NCBI GenBank assembly: GCA_964552655.1
Contig: CAZKHG010000038.1
Span: forward strand, 1 to 34,867
DNA: 34,867 nucleotides
Origin: CAZKHG01 sp964552655
GTDB taxonomy: Bacteria; Bacteroidota; Bacteroidia; Bacteroidales; Tenuifilaceae
Reading direction: 5' to 3'
Of the stretch, positions 8,333 through 17,049 are shown piece after piece. The notes under the pieces were generated by a model that was not told the DNA's origin, ran no database searches, and saw only the letters and a list, made by a program, of their open reading frames with translations. The position numbers and the translations under genes are program-made. Numbering within the stretch: position 1 is the stretch's first letter; the number at the start of each line of letters is the position of its first letter.

Positions 8333-9709
8333 ATGATAAAGGTTTTTAGTAAAGTGATCCAGCTTTTTGTTGTAACTCTGCCATTAACAGCATGTACTCA
8401 ACATCTGGCATTTCCCGGTGCCGATGGGTTTGGTAAATACGCAAGTGGTGGTCGGGGTGGGAAAGTAATTGAAGTGACCAACCTGAACGATAGCGGTGAT
8501 GGAAGCTTAAGATCAGCATTGACTGAAAAAGGGAGAAGAACAGTTGTATTCAGAATTTCAGGAACCATTTTTCTTGAGAGCACCTTGCTTGTTAACAATG
8601 GAGATCTTACAATTGCCGGACAAACGGCACCTGGCGATGGTGTTACTATCGCAAATCATCCCTTAGTTATTTCAGCTGAGAATGTAATCGTCAGGTACAT
8701 AAGGTGTAGGCTGGGCGATTTGCATAAAGCACAGGATGATGCTTTTACGGTAATTGATTCAAAAAATATTATTGTTGACCATTGCTCATTCAGCTGGTCG
8801 GTTGATGAAACAGCCTCCAGCTATAAGAATAAAAATACCACCATGCAGTGGTGCATTATTTCTGAAAGCCTGAATAAATCTGTGCATAAAAAAGGGAGTC
8901 ATGGCTATGGAGGAATTTGGGGAGGCGATAAAGCCACTTTTCATCACAACCTGTTGGCTCATCATTCAAGCCGTAATCCAAGGTTTAACGGTGCAAGGTA
9001 CTATGCCAACTGGAATGAGCAGGTTGATTTCAGGAATAATGTAATCTACAATTGGGGTTTTAACAGCTCCTATGGTGGCGATCCCAGCGATAAGGATGGC
9101 GCAAAGGCAAAAATCAACATGGTTAATAACTACTACAAACCCGGTCCTGCCACCAGGAGTAACGAATTACATTATCGCATTCTTGAACCTTTTTCAATGA
9201 AAGATTATGGATTCAGCAATTGGTATATCGACGGGAATTTCATGGAAGGGAATGAGATTGTAACCAAAGATAATTGGAATCTTGGGGTGCAAAACATCAC
9301 TAATAATGACAAAAAGAAAATACAGGCAGAAAAACCTTTCGATTTTGTAATGGATTCCACACAAACAGCCAAGCAGGCATACGAACTGGTATTGCAAAAT
9401 GCAGGGTGCATTAAACCCGGAATTGATGATGTTGATAAAAGAATTCTATATGAAGCGAGAACCGGAACGGCAAAATTTGGTGGTTCGTGGGGCAAGAATT
9501 CTGGTATTATTGATTCTCAGAATGATGTAGGAGGTTGGCCAACATTAAAATCGGCAATTCCTCAGTCTGATACAGACCACGATGGAATGCCGGATGATTG
9601 GGAAATAAAAAACAATCTCAATCCCAACAATGCTAAAGATGGCATATTGTTTACATTGAATAAGGATTATACCAATTTAGAGGTATATTTGAATGATATA
9701 CTGAAATAA
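8333..9709 (+). CDS. PL1 family pectate lyase, lipoprotein
   Basis: Calcium-dependent beta-eliminative pectate lyase of 458 aa. The N-terminus ends in an LTAC lipobox (C21), so the protein is lipid-anchored, unlike the PL9 lyase, which uses T9SS. Family features: AFPGADGFG followed by a Gly-rich GGRGGK (26-44), GSLRSAL (57-63), the calcium-site QDD (134-136) and DHCSFSWSVDE (149-159). The arginine motif SRNPRFNG (212-220) includes the probable catalytic Arg (R214 or R217). A C-terminal SDTDHDGMPDDWE stretch resembles a thrombospondin-type-3/dockerin-like calcium site, common at the end of Bacteroidota PL1 enzymes. It is the last gene of the left enzyme string. Confidence 0.93.
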   Translation: MIKVFSKVIQLFVVTLPLTACTQHLAFPGADGFGKYASGGRGGKVIEVTNLNDSGDGSLRSALTEKGRRTVVFRISGTIFLESTLLVNNGDLTIAGQTAPGDGVTIANHPLVISAENVIVRYIRCRLGDLHKAQDDAFTVIDSKNIIVDHCSFSWSVDETASSYKNKNTTMQWCIISESLNKSVHKKGSHGYGGIWGGDKATFHHNLLAHHSSRNPRFNGARYYANWNEQVDFRNNVIYNWGFNSSYGGDPSDKDGAKAKINMVNNYYKPGPATRSNELHYRILEPFSMKDYGFSNWYIDGNFMEGNEIVTKDNWNLGVQNITNNDKKKIQAEKPFDFVMDSTQTAKQAYELVLQNAGCIKPGIDDVDKRILYEARTGTAKFGGSWGKNSGIIDSQNDVGGWPTLKSAIPQSDTDHDGMPDDWEIKNNLNPNNAKDGILFTLNKDYTNLEVYLNDILK

Positions 9710-9765
9710 CGAGCAATTGATATATAGCTATATTACCAATCATTTTAGAAAAATAACCAACCAAA

Positions 9766-9797
9766 TTTGATATTTAATTTTTATGTACTTATATTTG
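9766..9797 (+). promoter_or_regulatory. Bacteroidota-type promoter of the yefM-yoeB module
   Basis: TTTG at 9766-9769 (-33 element) lies 20 bases before TATATTTG at 9790-9797. The latter is an exact match to the Bacteroidetes -7 consensus TAnnTTTG. The predicted transcript would start near 9801-9804, about 25 bases before the antitoxin ATG at 9828. The -7 element lies inside the inverted repeat annotated separately, which fits autorepression. Confidence 0.7.
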
Positions 9798-9816
9798 TAC
9801 GCAAATTAGTACATAA
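9781..9816. promoter_or_regulatory. Candidate YefM/YoeB autorepression operator (nested inverted repeats)
   Basis: Outer arms TTATGTACT (9781-9789) and AGTACATAA (9808-9816) are perfect 9-base inverted repeats. An inner ATTTG (9793-9797) / CAAAT (9802-9806) pair is nested between them. GTAC occurs three times, at 9785, 9797 and 9809, evenly 12 bases apart. The E. coli YefM operator is known to be built on TGTACA-type palindromes, so this matches both the family and the position over the promoter. Confidence 0.7.
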
Positions 9817-9827
9817 CAATTTAACCC

Positions 9828-10082
9828 ATGTTGACAACATCAATTTCCGACTTTAGAAGAGACATTAAACGCTATTTGGATCGTGTGACAGAAAACTTTG
9901 AGATATTAATAATCAACCGCGGAAAAGATACTGGGGTTGTAATCATGTCCTTAGAGGAATACAATTCACTTTGCGCGACAAATCACGAATTAGCCTCCAA
10001 AAAGAATGAAGAAAGACTTGATTCTGCGATAAAAAAACTGAAGAATGGTTCATCATTCTCTAAAGAGCTTATTGAAGAATGA
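9828..10082 (+). CDS. yefM: YefM/Phd family antitoxin
   Basis: Antitoxin of 84 aa that neutralises the downstream YoeB toxin and represses its own operon. The N-terminus TTSISDFRRDIKRYLDRV is the typical YefM/Phd DNA-binding and dimerisation part. It is followed by the conserved segment INRGKDTGVVIMSLEEYNSL (29-48), with the charged, probably flexible toxin-wrapping tail after it. The stop overlaps the toxin ATG by 4 bases (ATGA), the usual coupling for these pairs. Its promoter/operator is directly upstream. Confidence 0.9.
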   Translation: MLTTSISDFRRDIKRYLDRVTENFEILIINRGKDTGVVIMSLEEYNSLCATNHELASKKNEERLDSAIKKLKNGSSFSKELIEE

Positions 10083-10336
10083 AGTACATATTTGTAGATG
10101 AATCCTGGGAGGACTATTTGTACTGGCAGACGACCGACAAAAAAATGCTCACCAAAATAAACTCTTTGCTGAAGGACATTTCAAGAAATCCTTTTTCTGG
10201 AATTGGAAAGCCCGAACCGTTAAAGCATAAGTATAAAGGGTTCTGGTCAAGAAGAATTGACGGTGAACATCGGCTAATATACAGAGTGAACGGAGGCGAA
10301 ATCCTAATAGCAAAATGCAGATACCATTACGACTAA
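10079..10336 (+). CDS. yoeB: YoeB/Txe family ribosome-dependent mRNA interferase toxin
   Basis: Toxin of 85 aa expected to cleave mRNA in the ribosomal A site when free of antitoxin. Active-site residues fall at the same positions as in E. coli YoeB (84 aa): E46, R65, H83 and Y84, with R59 also kept. The C-terminus YHYD is diagnostic. All catalytic residues are present, so the toxin looks functional and the pair intact. It lies as an isolated module between the PL1 gene and an esterase gene. Confidence 0.92.
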   Translation: MKYIFVDESWEDYLYWQTTDKKMLTKINSLLKDISRNPFSGIGKPEPLKHKYKGFWSRRIDGEHRLIYRVNGGEILIAKCRYHYD

Positions 10337-10414
10337 AACCGAATGTTAAGAGCGTGTTTATTTTATTTGGGATTAGATGTTTTGGAAACATTTCCCCTAA
10401 TTGCTAGTTTTCCC

Positions 10415-10449
10415 TTTGAGAGATAGAAACATTGTTTCAATCTCCCAAA
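10415..10449. repeat. Imperfect stem-loop between yoeB and the esterase gene
   Basis: Arms 10415-10430 and 10434-10449 pair at 14 of 16 positions around a 3-base loop (ATT). A smaller hairpin, ATGTTT-TGG-AAACAT, sits just before it at 10377-10391. Neither is followed by a T-run on either strand, so this is not a classical terminator. It may be an RNA processing or stability element at the end of the toxin-antitoxin transcript or in the leader of the next gene. Confidence 0.5.
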
Positions 10450-10517
10450 CAAAACAAAAACACCACAGTTATAATTATAATAAACGAAAAATTTTATAAT
10501 ACCCATATTACTAATTA

Positions 10518-11483
10518 ATGAAATCATTGATGAATTATTTAAACAACCTAATTGTAAGGAATTTACTGAAAATTACATCAGCCTTTTTATTTTTACTTAT
10601 GGTAAGTTCCAGTCTAAATGCACAAAATATGATCATTAAGTTGTGGCCTGATGGTGCACCGGGCGCCAAAATTGATTCTTCATACAAAGAAACAACCATA
10701 ATGGATAATAGTAGGCCACGCATTTCGAAAGTTTCTGAACCGGAGATTTGGGTTTATTTGCCCGATAAATTGATAGCTAATGGAACCGCTGTGGTGATTT
10801 GTCCGGGAGGAGGTTATGGCCGTTTGGCAATTGATCATGAGGGCTGGGATGTGGCCAGATGGTTAAATACTCTTGGTATTGCTGGTATAGTATTGAAATA
10901 TAGATTGCCATCTGAAGCCATTATGGTTGATAAAACTATTGGCCCGTTGCAGGATGCTCAGGAAGCAATCAGGTTTGTACGGCGTAAAGCTGTTGAATGG
11001 AATATTAACCCCAACAAGATTGGCATTATGGGATTTTCAGCCGGAGGCCATTTAGCTGGTACTGCATCAACAATGTACAATGAAATAATTTACAAGCCCT
11101 TAGATACCGTGAGCGCAAGGCCAGATTTCTCAATTTTGATCTATGGGGTTCTTTCCATGAAGAGTTTTACTCATCCTGGATCCAGACAAAATTTGCTGGG
11201 CGATAACCCGTCTCAGGAATTAATTAACAAATTTTCTAATGAGCTACAGGTGAATAAATCTACACCTCCGGCATTTCTTGTTCATGCCAGTGATGATAAA
11301 GCGGTTCCTGTTGAAAACAGTATCAGGTATTGTCAGGCTTTGGTAAAAAACAATATTCCTTGTGAACTACATATATACGAAACCGGCGGACATGGCTTTG
11401 GTACGGCGTTAGAACGTAAATCAAACGAGTCGTCTTGGACAGAGGCTTGTTACAAGTGGCTTAAAAACAGGAGATTATTGTAA
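10518..11483 (+). CDS. Exported alpha/beta-hydrolase, BD-FAE/acetyl-esterase-like
   Basis: Carbohydrate esterase of 321 aa with a signal peptide ending near residue 36 (SSSLNAQ). The family block AVVICPGGGYGRLA (91-104) is the oxyanion region. The triad is S174 in GFSAGG, D260 in SDDKAVP and H292 in GGHGFG. This group (prolyl-oligopeptidase-like fold, often annotated as xylanase or acetyl-xylan esterase) removes acetyl or feruloyl groups from plant polysaccharides; here pectin acetyl groups are the natural guess. It lies alone between the toxin-antitoxin pair and the convergent HTCS gene, only 9 bases from the latter's stop. No terminator is visible between them. Confidence 0.85.
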   Translation: MKSLMNYLNNLIVRNLLKITSAFLFLLMVSSSLNAQNMIIKLWPDGAPGAKIDSSYKETTIMDNSRPRISKVSEPEIWVYLPDKLIANGTAVVICPGGGYGRLAIDHEGWDVARWLNTLGIAGIVLKYRLPSEAIMVDKTIGPLQDAQEAIRFVRRKAVEWNINPNKIGIMGFSAGGHLAGTASTMYNEIIYKPLDTVSARPDFSILIYGVLSMKSFTHPGSRQNLLGDNPSQELINKFSNELQVNKSTPPAFLVHASDDKAVPVENSIRYCQALVKNNIPCELHIYETGGHGFGTALERKSNESSWTEACYKWLKNRRLL

Positions 11484-11492
11484 AGGAAATAT

Positions 11493-14400
11493 TTATTCAA
11501 GAGGTAATTTAACTTTAAATTTATCGGCATATTCTGTTGGACTTACACCATATTGCTTTCTGAAGGCACGACTCAGAGAATTGGGGTGTTCAAAACCAAC
11601 CATGTATGAAATTTCTGCAATGGTAATTTTATTATCAACTATCAGCTGAGCGGCACGTTTTAAACGATAAGAATTTAGTAATTCTTTGGGTGAGTAGCTG
11701 GTTATTTGCTTAATTTTTCGGCTAAAATGGGATCTGCTCAAATAAAAATTGCGACAAAGATTCTCAATATTGAAGTTGGGTTCAACAATATTTTTTTCTA
11801 TCATATCGATAACTCCTTTTAGAAGTTTCTCATCTGATGAGGTTACTGTTACTTTTGAAGGCTCAATTGTAATCTCTTTTCTAAACAGTTCACGTAATCT
11901 TTTCCTCGATTCAATCAGGTTTTTTGCCCTGATTTGGAGCAGCTGGATGTTAAATGGTTTCTCAATATAATCATCTGCTCCCGATTCTAACCCTTCGATT
12001 TTGTTTTCTACCAATGTTCTGGCAGTTAGTAGTATAATGGGAATATGACTGGTAATAAGGTTTGTTTTGAGGCAGCTGCACAGTTCAATTCCATCCATTT
12101 CAGGCATCATCACATCGCTTATAATCAGATCGGGTTGTAATTCAATCGCTTTTTGCAGGCCTTCTTTCCCGTTCTGAGCGGTAAAGCAGTTAAATTGAGT
12201 AAGATTGTTTTTAAGGTAGCTGATCAGCTCAAAATCATCCTCTACAATTAGAACTTTATCCGTTGGTTTATTGGTAAAACTGTAATCTATTAAAGATTTA
12301 TTAATTCTGGATTTTATTTTATTAGAATGGATCTTTATCGGGCTTTCTTCAGCAGAAGTTTGATTATCGCCTGATAAAGTCATTTTAGAGGTAAATCTTT
12401 GTGGTAAACTGTCCAAATCTTCATAATCCTTTGTCAATACAGGAATCAGTACTTTAAAACTACTTCCTTTGCCAATCTGGCTTTCTACAGATATTTTTCC
12501 ACCATGAATTTCTACCAAATCCTTGATATAAGCAAGTCCAATCCCTGTTCCTGCTGATTGTGTTTTTTCTTTTATCTGGTAAAACCTTTCAAAGATATGC
12601 GGCAAATGCTCAGTAGAAATTCCTTTGCCGGTATCTGTTACATTGATTTGAATATAATCATATGTATCACCCGGCAAATGGTCATCAGTGGATTTTACCT
12701 GATGTAACTCCAGGGTTATTTTACCAAATTCTGGTGTAAATTTAAAAGCATTGGATAGCAGGTTGAAAATAATGTTTTCAATTTTATCGTGGTCAAAGGC
12801 AGTTTGTAATGTATTAATATTTGAGTTAAACGAAAGGTCAATCCTTCTTTGAATTGCAAGTCCATTGAATAGGTTTAGAACATCTTTCAGGAAGGAAACA
12901 ATATCTGAAGTTTTGAGGTTTACATCGATTTTACCGGTTTCCAGCTTCCTGAACTCCAGAATTTGATTTATTAACCTTAGCAAACGGTTAGCGCTTCTGT
13001 ATATTACACCGTAAAGGTTAAACCGTTCCAGCTCATCTGTTACTTTGGTTGATATTAGTTTGTCTATTGGACCCAGGATTAAGGTTAATGGGGTTCTGAA
13101 TTCGTGTGATATATTTGTGAAAAAATTTAATTTGGCCTGAGACAGCTCTTCAATCTGTTGTAACATCCCTTTAAGCTGATCTCTTTGGGTCTTTATCTCT
13201 TCATTTTGGATTTCGAGAAGTGTATTTGAATATTCAAGCTGGTCTTTTTGAAAAATTATTTGTTCCTGATGGGTTGTAATTTCTTCATTTTTTGCTATTA
13301 TCTCTTCCTTTTGCCGGGAAAGCTCCTTGTTAATTTCGCTTAATGAAATGTTTAACCTGGTTAACTTCCTGTTTCTTCTGTAACTTTGAACCTCATAATA
13401 GGCAATAGCCGATGTAAATGCGAGCAAAAGCAATATGAACCATGTTTGTTTCCACACCGGAGGAAGAACAGTAAAACTTATTTTTGCAGGACTTGGATCA
13501 ACATTAAAATCGAGATCTCTTGCTCTTACCTCAAATGTATAAGAACCATCCACCAGATTGGTAAACGTCGTATAGTTTTTATTATCAAAAGGTGACCATT
13601 CGCTATTATTTAATCGGTAGGAATATGCTAATTTATTTTCAGGGGTATCCTCCATATAATCCTTTCCCATCCAACTTATTACGGTATTACCCGCACGGTC
13701 AACTTCCTTGGTGTACACAAGGATTTTTGTTTTTGGGGCAAATGTATCTGGCTGGTATCTGACCGTTCTAAAATTTTCATAGGCAATCTGTGGAGCAGAG
13801 TTAAATGTAAAGGATCTTCTTTTCCACTCTCTTAACGATTTATTTATCCAAAGCGCCCCATCGCTGGATTGAACCACTTCGCCACCTTCACGGGTTAGGT
13901 AAAGTTGAGGATGAAAAATCTCTTTTGTCCAGATTTTACCATCAAAACGGCAGATATCATTGTCGGTTGCTACCCAAACATTAGAATCGTTTTGAGCGAA
14001 AATACTAGTTATAGAATTGCTTGATAACCCATTTTCCGTATTGTATTGAAGCCATTTGCTTCCATCATAGGAAAATAACCCGTAAAACCTTGAACCAATC
14101 CAGAGGTTCTGGCCTGGCTTGCTGAAAATATAATTTACATATTGTTTAAGATACCCGGGATTTTCCAGGCTGTTCCAGGATTTTCCATCGAACCGTAGTA
14201 GTTGGGTACCGCCCATCCAAATTGCACCGTCTTTGGATTGTCCTATCCCGTAGGCATTCCCCTGATGAATCCCTTCGTTTCCGGTATAATGAGACAAAGT
14301 GGGTTTACCATTAAAACCGGGTTTTAGGCGAATAACCCCTGATAGTTGTCCTTTTTGATCCAGCACATCAACGCTGGCTCCCAGCCATATGCTGCCATCA

Positions 14401-15800
14401 TTTGCTTCAAAAACTGCCCGATAATCAATACCCCAGGAGAGTTTTGGGTAGGTTTGCAGGCTCCAGCTCTTCCCGTCAAAATATGATGTTGCTGCAATGC
14501 TGTTATGACTGCCAGCAACCAAAATATTTCCGCTTTTTGTTGCAATTATTTTTACAGGGGCATCAATTATGTTGTCGTTTTTGTCATAATAGTACCATTT
14601 ACCGGAATCATTAAAAACAACTTTGTTGTCAACAGAAAGGAACCATTTTTTTTGATCAGGTGTCTCGCATTGAAAATTGAGGTTTTTATAGGTTAACCAT
14701 TTTTTGTTGCCATAATCAAAGCGGTAAACATCATTCTGGATTCCGGCAATCCATAAATTTCCATTTTCTGATTCGTGAAAAATCACACGTGAGTAAGGTA
14801 TTGGGAATAAAGGGGCTTCATAAAGGTTCCATTTTTCATTTTTATAAACAAATAATTTACCAATTGCGCCAATCAATATACTGCCATCACCGGTTTCCAT
14901 GATGCTTGTATGCAGTTCATCCCCACCTAAAAACCGGCTGAGCTGAATGTATTCCCATTTTTTCCCATTGAGTGTTAAAATCCCTGAACGGTGGTATGAG
15001 CTGATAAGCCATATCTTATTATCATGTGCCCGGATGGCTTTTAAACCTCGATAAAGTGGTTTACCTGCAAGTTGAATTGTATTTTCTGAATTTGAAACCT
15101 CTTTCTCGGCCAGTGAAGCATTTAAGTTGAATTTAAAAATTTTACCCCGAGATGATTGAGACATGAGCACCCAGAGTTCCTCAGGTGAATATTCAAAAAT
15201 ATCATCAACCCTTGAAGACTTATTCTCAAAAAGGTAGCTATCCGGTAAAACAATAAATTCATATCCTTTAAAGGAATTTTTTAGAGGAGTATAATTAACC
15301 CCCGGTACCAGAAAAGTAATATTCTTGTGGTTTATATATATTAACCCTTTCGACATCCCAGCCAAAACCGCACCATTTTTTAAGGTTTTTATACAGCTAA
15401 CATTGAGCAGCTCGTTTTTCTCTGTTGAGAAAAGTGGTCGCCATTTATTATTTTCAAATATTGATATCCCCTTTTCGGAACCAGCATAGATAATCCCATC
15501 ATTTGTGCTTGTAATTGAAGTGATTGGGAAAACAATTTCGGAATTTAATGTATCGAAGAAATTCCAATCCATCCCATCATACCGGCAGGCTCCTCGATCT
15601 GTTCCAAACCAGATTTGCCCTTTTAAATCAGTTTCGATGCACCTAATTCCTTTCCCACGAAGTTCGGGCATAAATTTCCACCTCCAAGGCTCAAGCAATG
15701 GATCCTGAAACTCCGGTTTGAAGGTTTTTTGTGAGTATAAGCTATTTGTACTACCCGATAAGAGAATAAGTAATAGTATGCTGATAAGTCTGTTTTGCAT
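11493..15800 (-). CDS. Hybrid two-component system regulator (HTCS)
   Basis: Single-chain sensor and transcription factor of 1435 aa, the usual PUL activator in Bacteroidota. Order: signal peptide (1-24); two-bladed set of periplasmic propeller repeats (about 45-690, many IWFG/LWIG-type turns); Y_Y_Y domain (about 705-780); one membrane helix (about 785-803); coiled coil (about 810-890); HisKA with H899 in NISHEFRTP; HATPase with GTGIGLA (1084-1090); receiver with phospho-acceptor D1229 in IISDVMMPEMDG; AraC-type HTH (about 1330-1430). All catalytic positions are intact. It would sense a periplasmic pectin oligosaccharide and activate the enzyme genes. It is the last gene of the minus-strand kduI-kduD-DUF4861 string, 111 bases after the DUF4861 stop, and may also have its own promoter. 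I found no TAnnTTTG match there. Confidence 0.96.
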   Translation of the reverse strand: MQNRLISILLLILLSGSTNSLYSQKTFKPEFQDPLLEPWRWKFMPELRGKGIRCIETDLKGQIWFGTDRGACRYDGMDWNFFDTLNSEIVFPITSITSTNDGIIYAGSEKGISIFENNKWRPLFSTEKNELLNVSCIKTLKNGAVLAGMSKGLIYINHKNITFLVPGVNYTPLKNSFKGYEFIVLPDSYLFENKSSRVDDIFEYSPEELWVLMSQSSRGKIFKFNLNASLAEKEVSNSENTIQLAGKPLYRGLKAIRAHDNKIWLISSYHRSGILTLNGKKWEYIQLSRFLGGDELHTSIMETGDGSILIGAIGKLFVYKNEKWNLYEAPLFPIPYSRVIFHESENGNLWIAGIQNDVYRFDYGNKKWLTYKNLNFQCETPDQKKWFLSVDNKVVFNDSGKWYYYDKNDNIIDAPVKIIATKSGNILVAGSHNSIAATSYFDGKSWSLQTYPKLSWGIDYRAVFEANDGSIWLGASVDVLDQKGQLSGVIRLKPGFNGKPTLSHYTGNEGIHQGNAYGIGQSKDGAIWMGGTQLLRFDGKSWNSLENPGYLKQYVNYIFSKPGQNLWIGSRFYGLFSYDGSKWLQYNTENGLSSNSITSIFAQNDSNVWVATDNDICRFDGKIWTKEIFHPQLYLTREGGEVVQSSDGALWINKSLREWKRRSFTFNSAPQIAYENFRTVRYQPDTFAPKTKILVYTKEVDRAGNTVISWMGKDYMEDTPENKLAYSYRLNNSEWSPFDNKNYTTFTNLVDGSYTFEVRARDLDFNVDPSPAKISFTVLPPVWKQTWFILLLLAFTSAIAYYEVQSYRRNRKLTRLNISLSEINKELSRQKEEIIAKNEEITTHQEQIIFQKDQLEYSNTLLEIQNEEIKTQRDQLKGMLQQIEELSQAKLNFFTNISHEFRTPLTLILGPIDKLISTKVTDELERFNLYGVIYRSANRLLRLINQILEFRKLETGKIDVNLKTSDIVSFLKDVLNLFNGLAIQRRIDLSFNSNINTLQTAFDHDKIENIIFNLLSNAFKFTPEFGKITLELHQVKSTDDHLPGDTYDYIQINVTDTGKGISTEHLPHIFERFYQIKEKTQSAGTGIGLAYIKDLVEIHGGKISVESQIGKGSSFKVLIPVLTKDYEDLDSLPQRFTSKMTLSGDNQTSAEESPIKIHSNKIKSRINKSLIDYSFTNKPTDKVLIVEDDFELISYLKNNLTQFNCFTAQNGKEGLQKAIELQPDLIISDVMMPEMDGIELCSCLKTNLITSHIPIILLTARTLVENKIEGLESGADDYIEKPFNIQLLQIRAKNLIESRKRLRELFRKEITIEPSKVTVTSSDEKLLKGVIDMIEKNIVEPNFNIENLCRNFYLSRSHFSRKIKQITSYSPKELLNSYRLKRAAQLIVDNKITIAEISYMVGFEHPNSLSRAFRKQYGVSPTEYADKFKVKLPLE

Positions 15801-15911
15801 ATGCTTTTGTATTACCAGTACTTTTTTTACTTTACAGATTGTACAAATTTTTTATTAAAAGGTTATACTTGATCAGTCTAATGAAATTGAAAAGATTAAA
15901 ATTAAATACCA

Positions 15912-17030
15912 TTAATTGAGTTCAACAATAAGAGGATTTCTAACTCTTCCTGAAAAATCCTCAACATAGGAATTCCATTGCTCATCTGTTTCAAAACCCC
16001 ATTTACTCCATCCTGCACCTGTATAGTAAAGAAGTTTTTCTCCTTTTTTGTAATTAAAACATAAAAAAACGTGATCTTTATTTTCTTTAATATCAACAAC
16101 CTGAGCAGTACCAACAATTCCCAGATAAGTAATTCCGTTTTCCTCAACGTTTAGCTTATATGTTGAAAATCCTTTTTCAATGTTATTTGTTAGAGAAATA
16201 CCTTCTTTCCGTTTTGCAATTCCTGCTGCAACCATCATTGAGTTGTCAAACTCCTCAACAATTGCAGTTAATTGGCTGCCAGCATCCAGCGAAATTGTCC
16301 TGATCTCGGTTACACTTTTCCCATCAACATAAAAGTGTGGGTAAAATAGTTTGAATGATGTCCTGATTGGGCCATTATCCAAAACCTGATAAGATTGAAA
16401 GTTGATACCCAACCACAGTGAATCATTAACAAACGGGGCCATTCCACCTGCACCAAGTGTTCTTCCAACTTTAAAACAATCACATCCTTCACCGTTATCT
16501 TTATGGTAGCTGATTTTTCCCGCCAGGTAATCACCGTACCACCTATCTATTACTAGTTTATCGGTTCGTTTCATCCATACATCAATGCCATTACTTGGGC
16601 CATCTTTAGGAATAAGCGCCAACCCGTAAATTCTGAATGCTATTCTATCATTTTCCCAGGCATAATCATCATACCTTTCCGGTACAAATCGTCCAAACGT
16701 TTTCAATTCATATGCATTGGGTTTACCAATCTTTATTGTATAAACTGTGCTGGAATTCGCATCAATTTTAGCCTGGAAAATAAATTTTTGTGGTATTTTC
16801 TCCCCATTGTAGATAAGTTGTGATGGAATTTCGATATTTTTTTCGTTGAATACAACTAAACTTTTATAATCAACATGCCCAAACGCTTTTTCTAGGTCTG
16901 GTATTGCAATTTCAACAGTTTCGTTAGCCCGGTTAATTGAAAGGGTGTTTGTAATATTTACTTTGATTTGTTTGGATGAACATCCAAACAGCAATGAGAG
17001 GACTAAAAAGCCTAATATTTTAATTTTCAT
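15912..17030 (-). CDS. DUF4861-like lipoprotein of unknown function
   Basis: I recognise this only as resembling the DUF4861 family often found in Bacteroidota uronate loci; the biochemical function is not known to me. It has 372 aa and a clear lipoprotein signal with lipobox LFGC (C17). The remainder is beta-rich with no recognisable catalytic motif. A Cys-containing GEGCDCFKVG stretch and a Gly-rich GRTLGAGGMAPF segment lie near residues 175-200. Placement 19 bases after kduD in the same transcript suggests a periplasmic or surface role with unsaturated or keto-uronates, for example binding or modifying lyase products before uptake. This role is inferred from context only. Confidence 0.7.
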   Translation of the reverse strand: MKIKILGFLVLSLLFGCSSKQIKVNITNTLSINRANETVEIAIPDLEKAFGHVDYKSLVVFNEKNIEIPSQLIYNGEKIPQKFIFQAKIDANSSTVYTIKIGKPNAYELKTFGRFVPERYDDYAWENDRIAFRIYGLALIPKDGPSNGIDVWMKRTDKLVIDRWYGDYLAGKISYHKDNGEGCDCFKVGRTLGAGGMAPFVNDSLWLGINFQSYQVLDNGPIRTSFKLFYPHFYVDGKSVTEIRTISLDAGSQLTAIVEEFDNSMMVAAGIAKRKEGISLTNNIEKGFSTYKLNVEENGITYLGIVGTAQVVDIKENKDHVFLCFNYKKGEKLLYYTGAGWSKWGFETDEQWNSYVEDFSGRVRNPLIVELN

Positions 17031-17049
17031 AGGATTGATATTATTTGTT

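Noticed and set aside
13711..13718. GTGTACAC inside the HTCS gene, resembling the core of the 22-bp palindrome
   Set aside because: Only 8 bases, lacks the central CG spacing, and lies within coding sequence; chance is likely.
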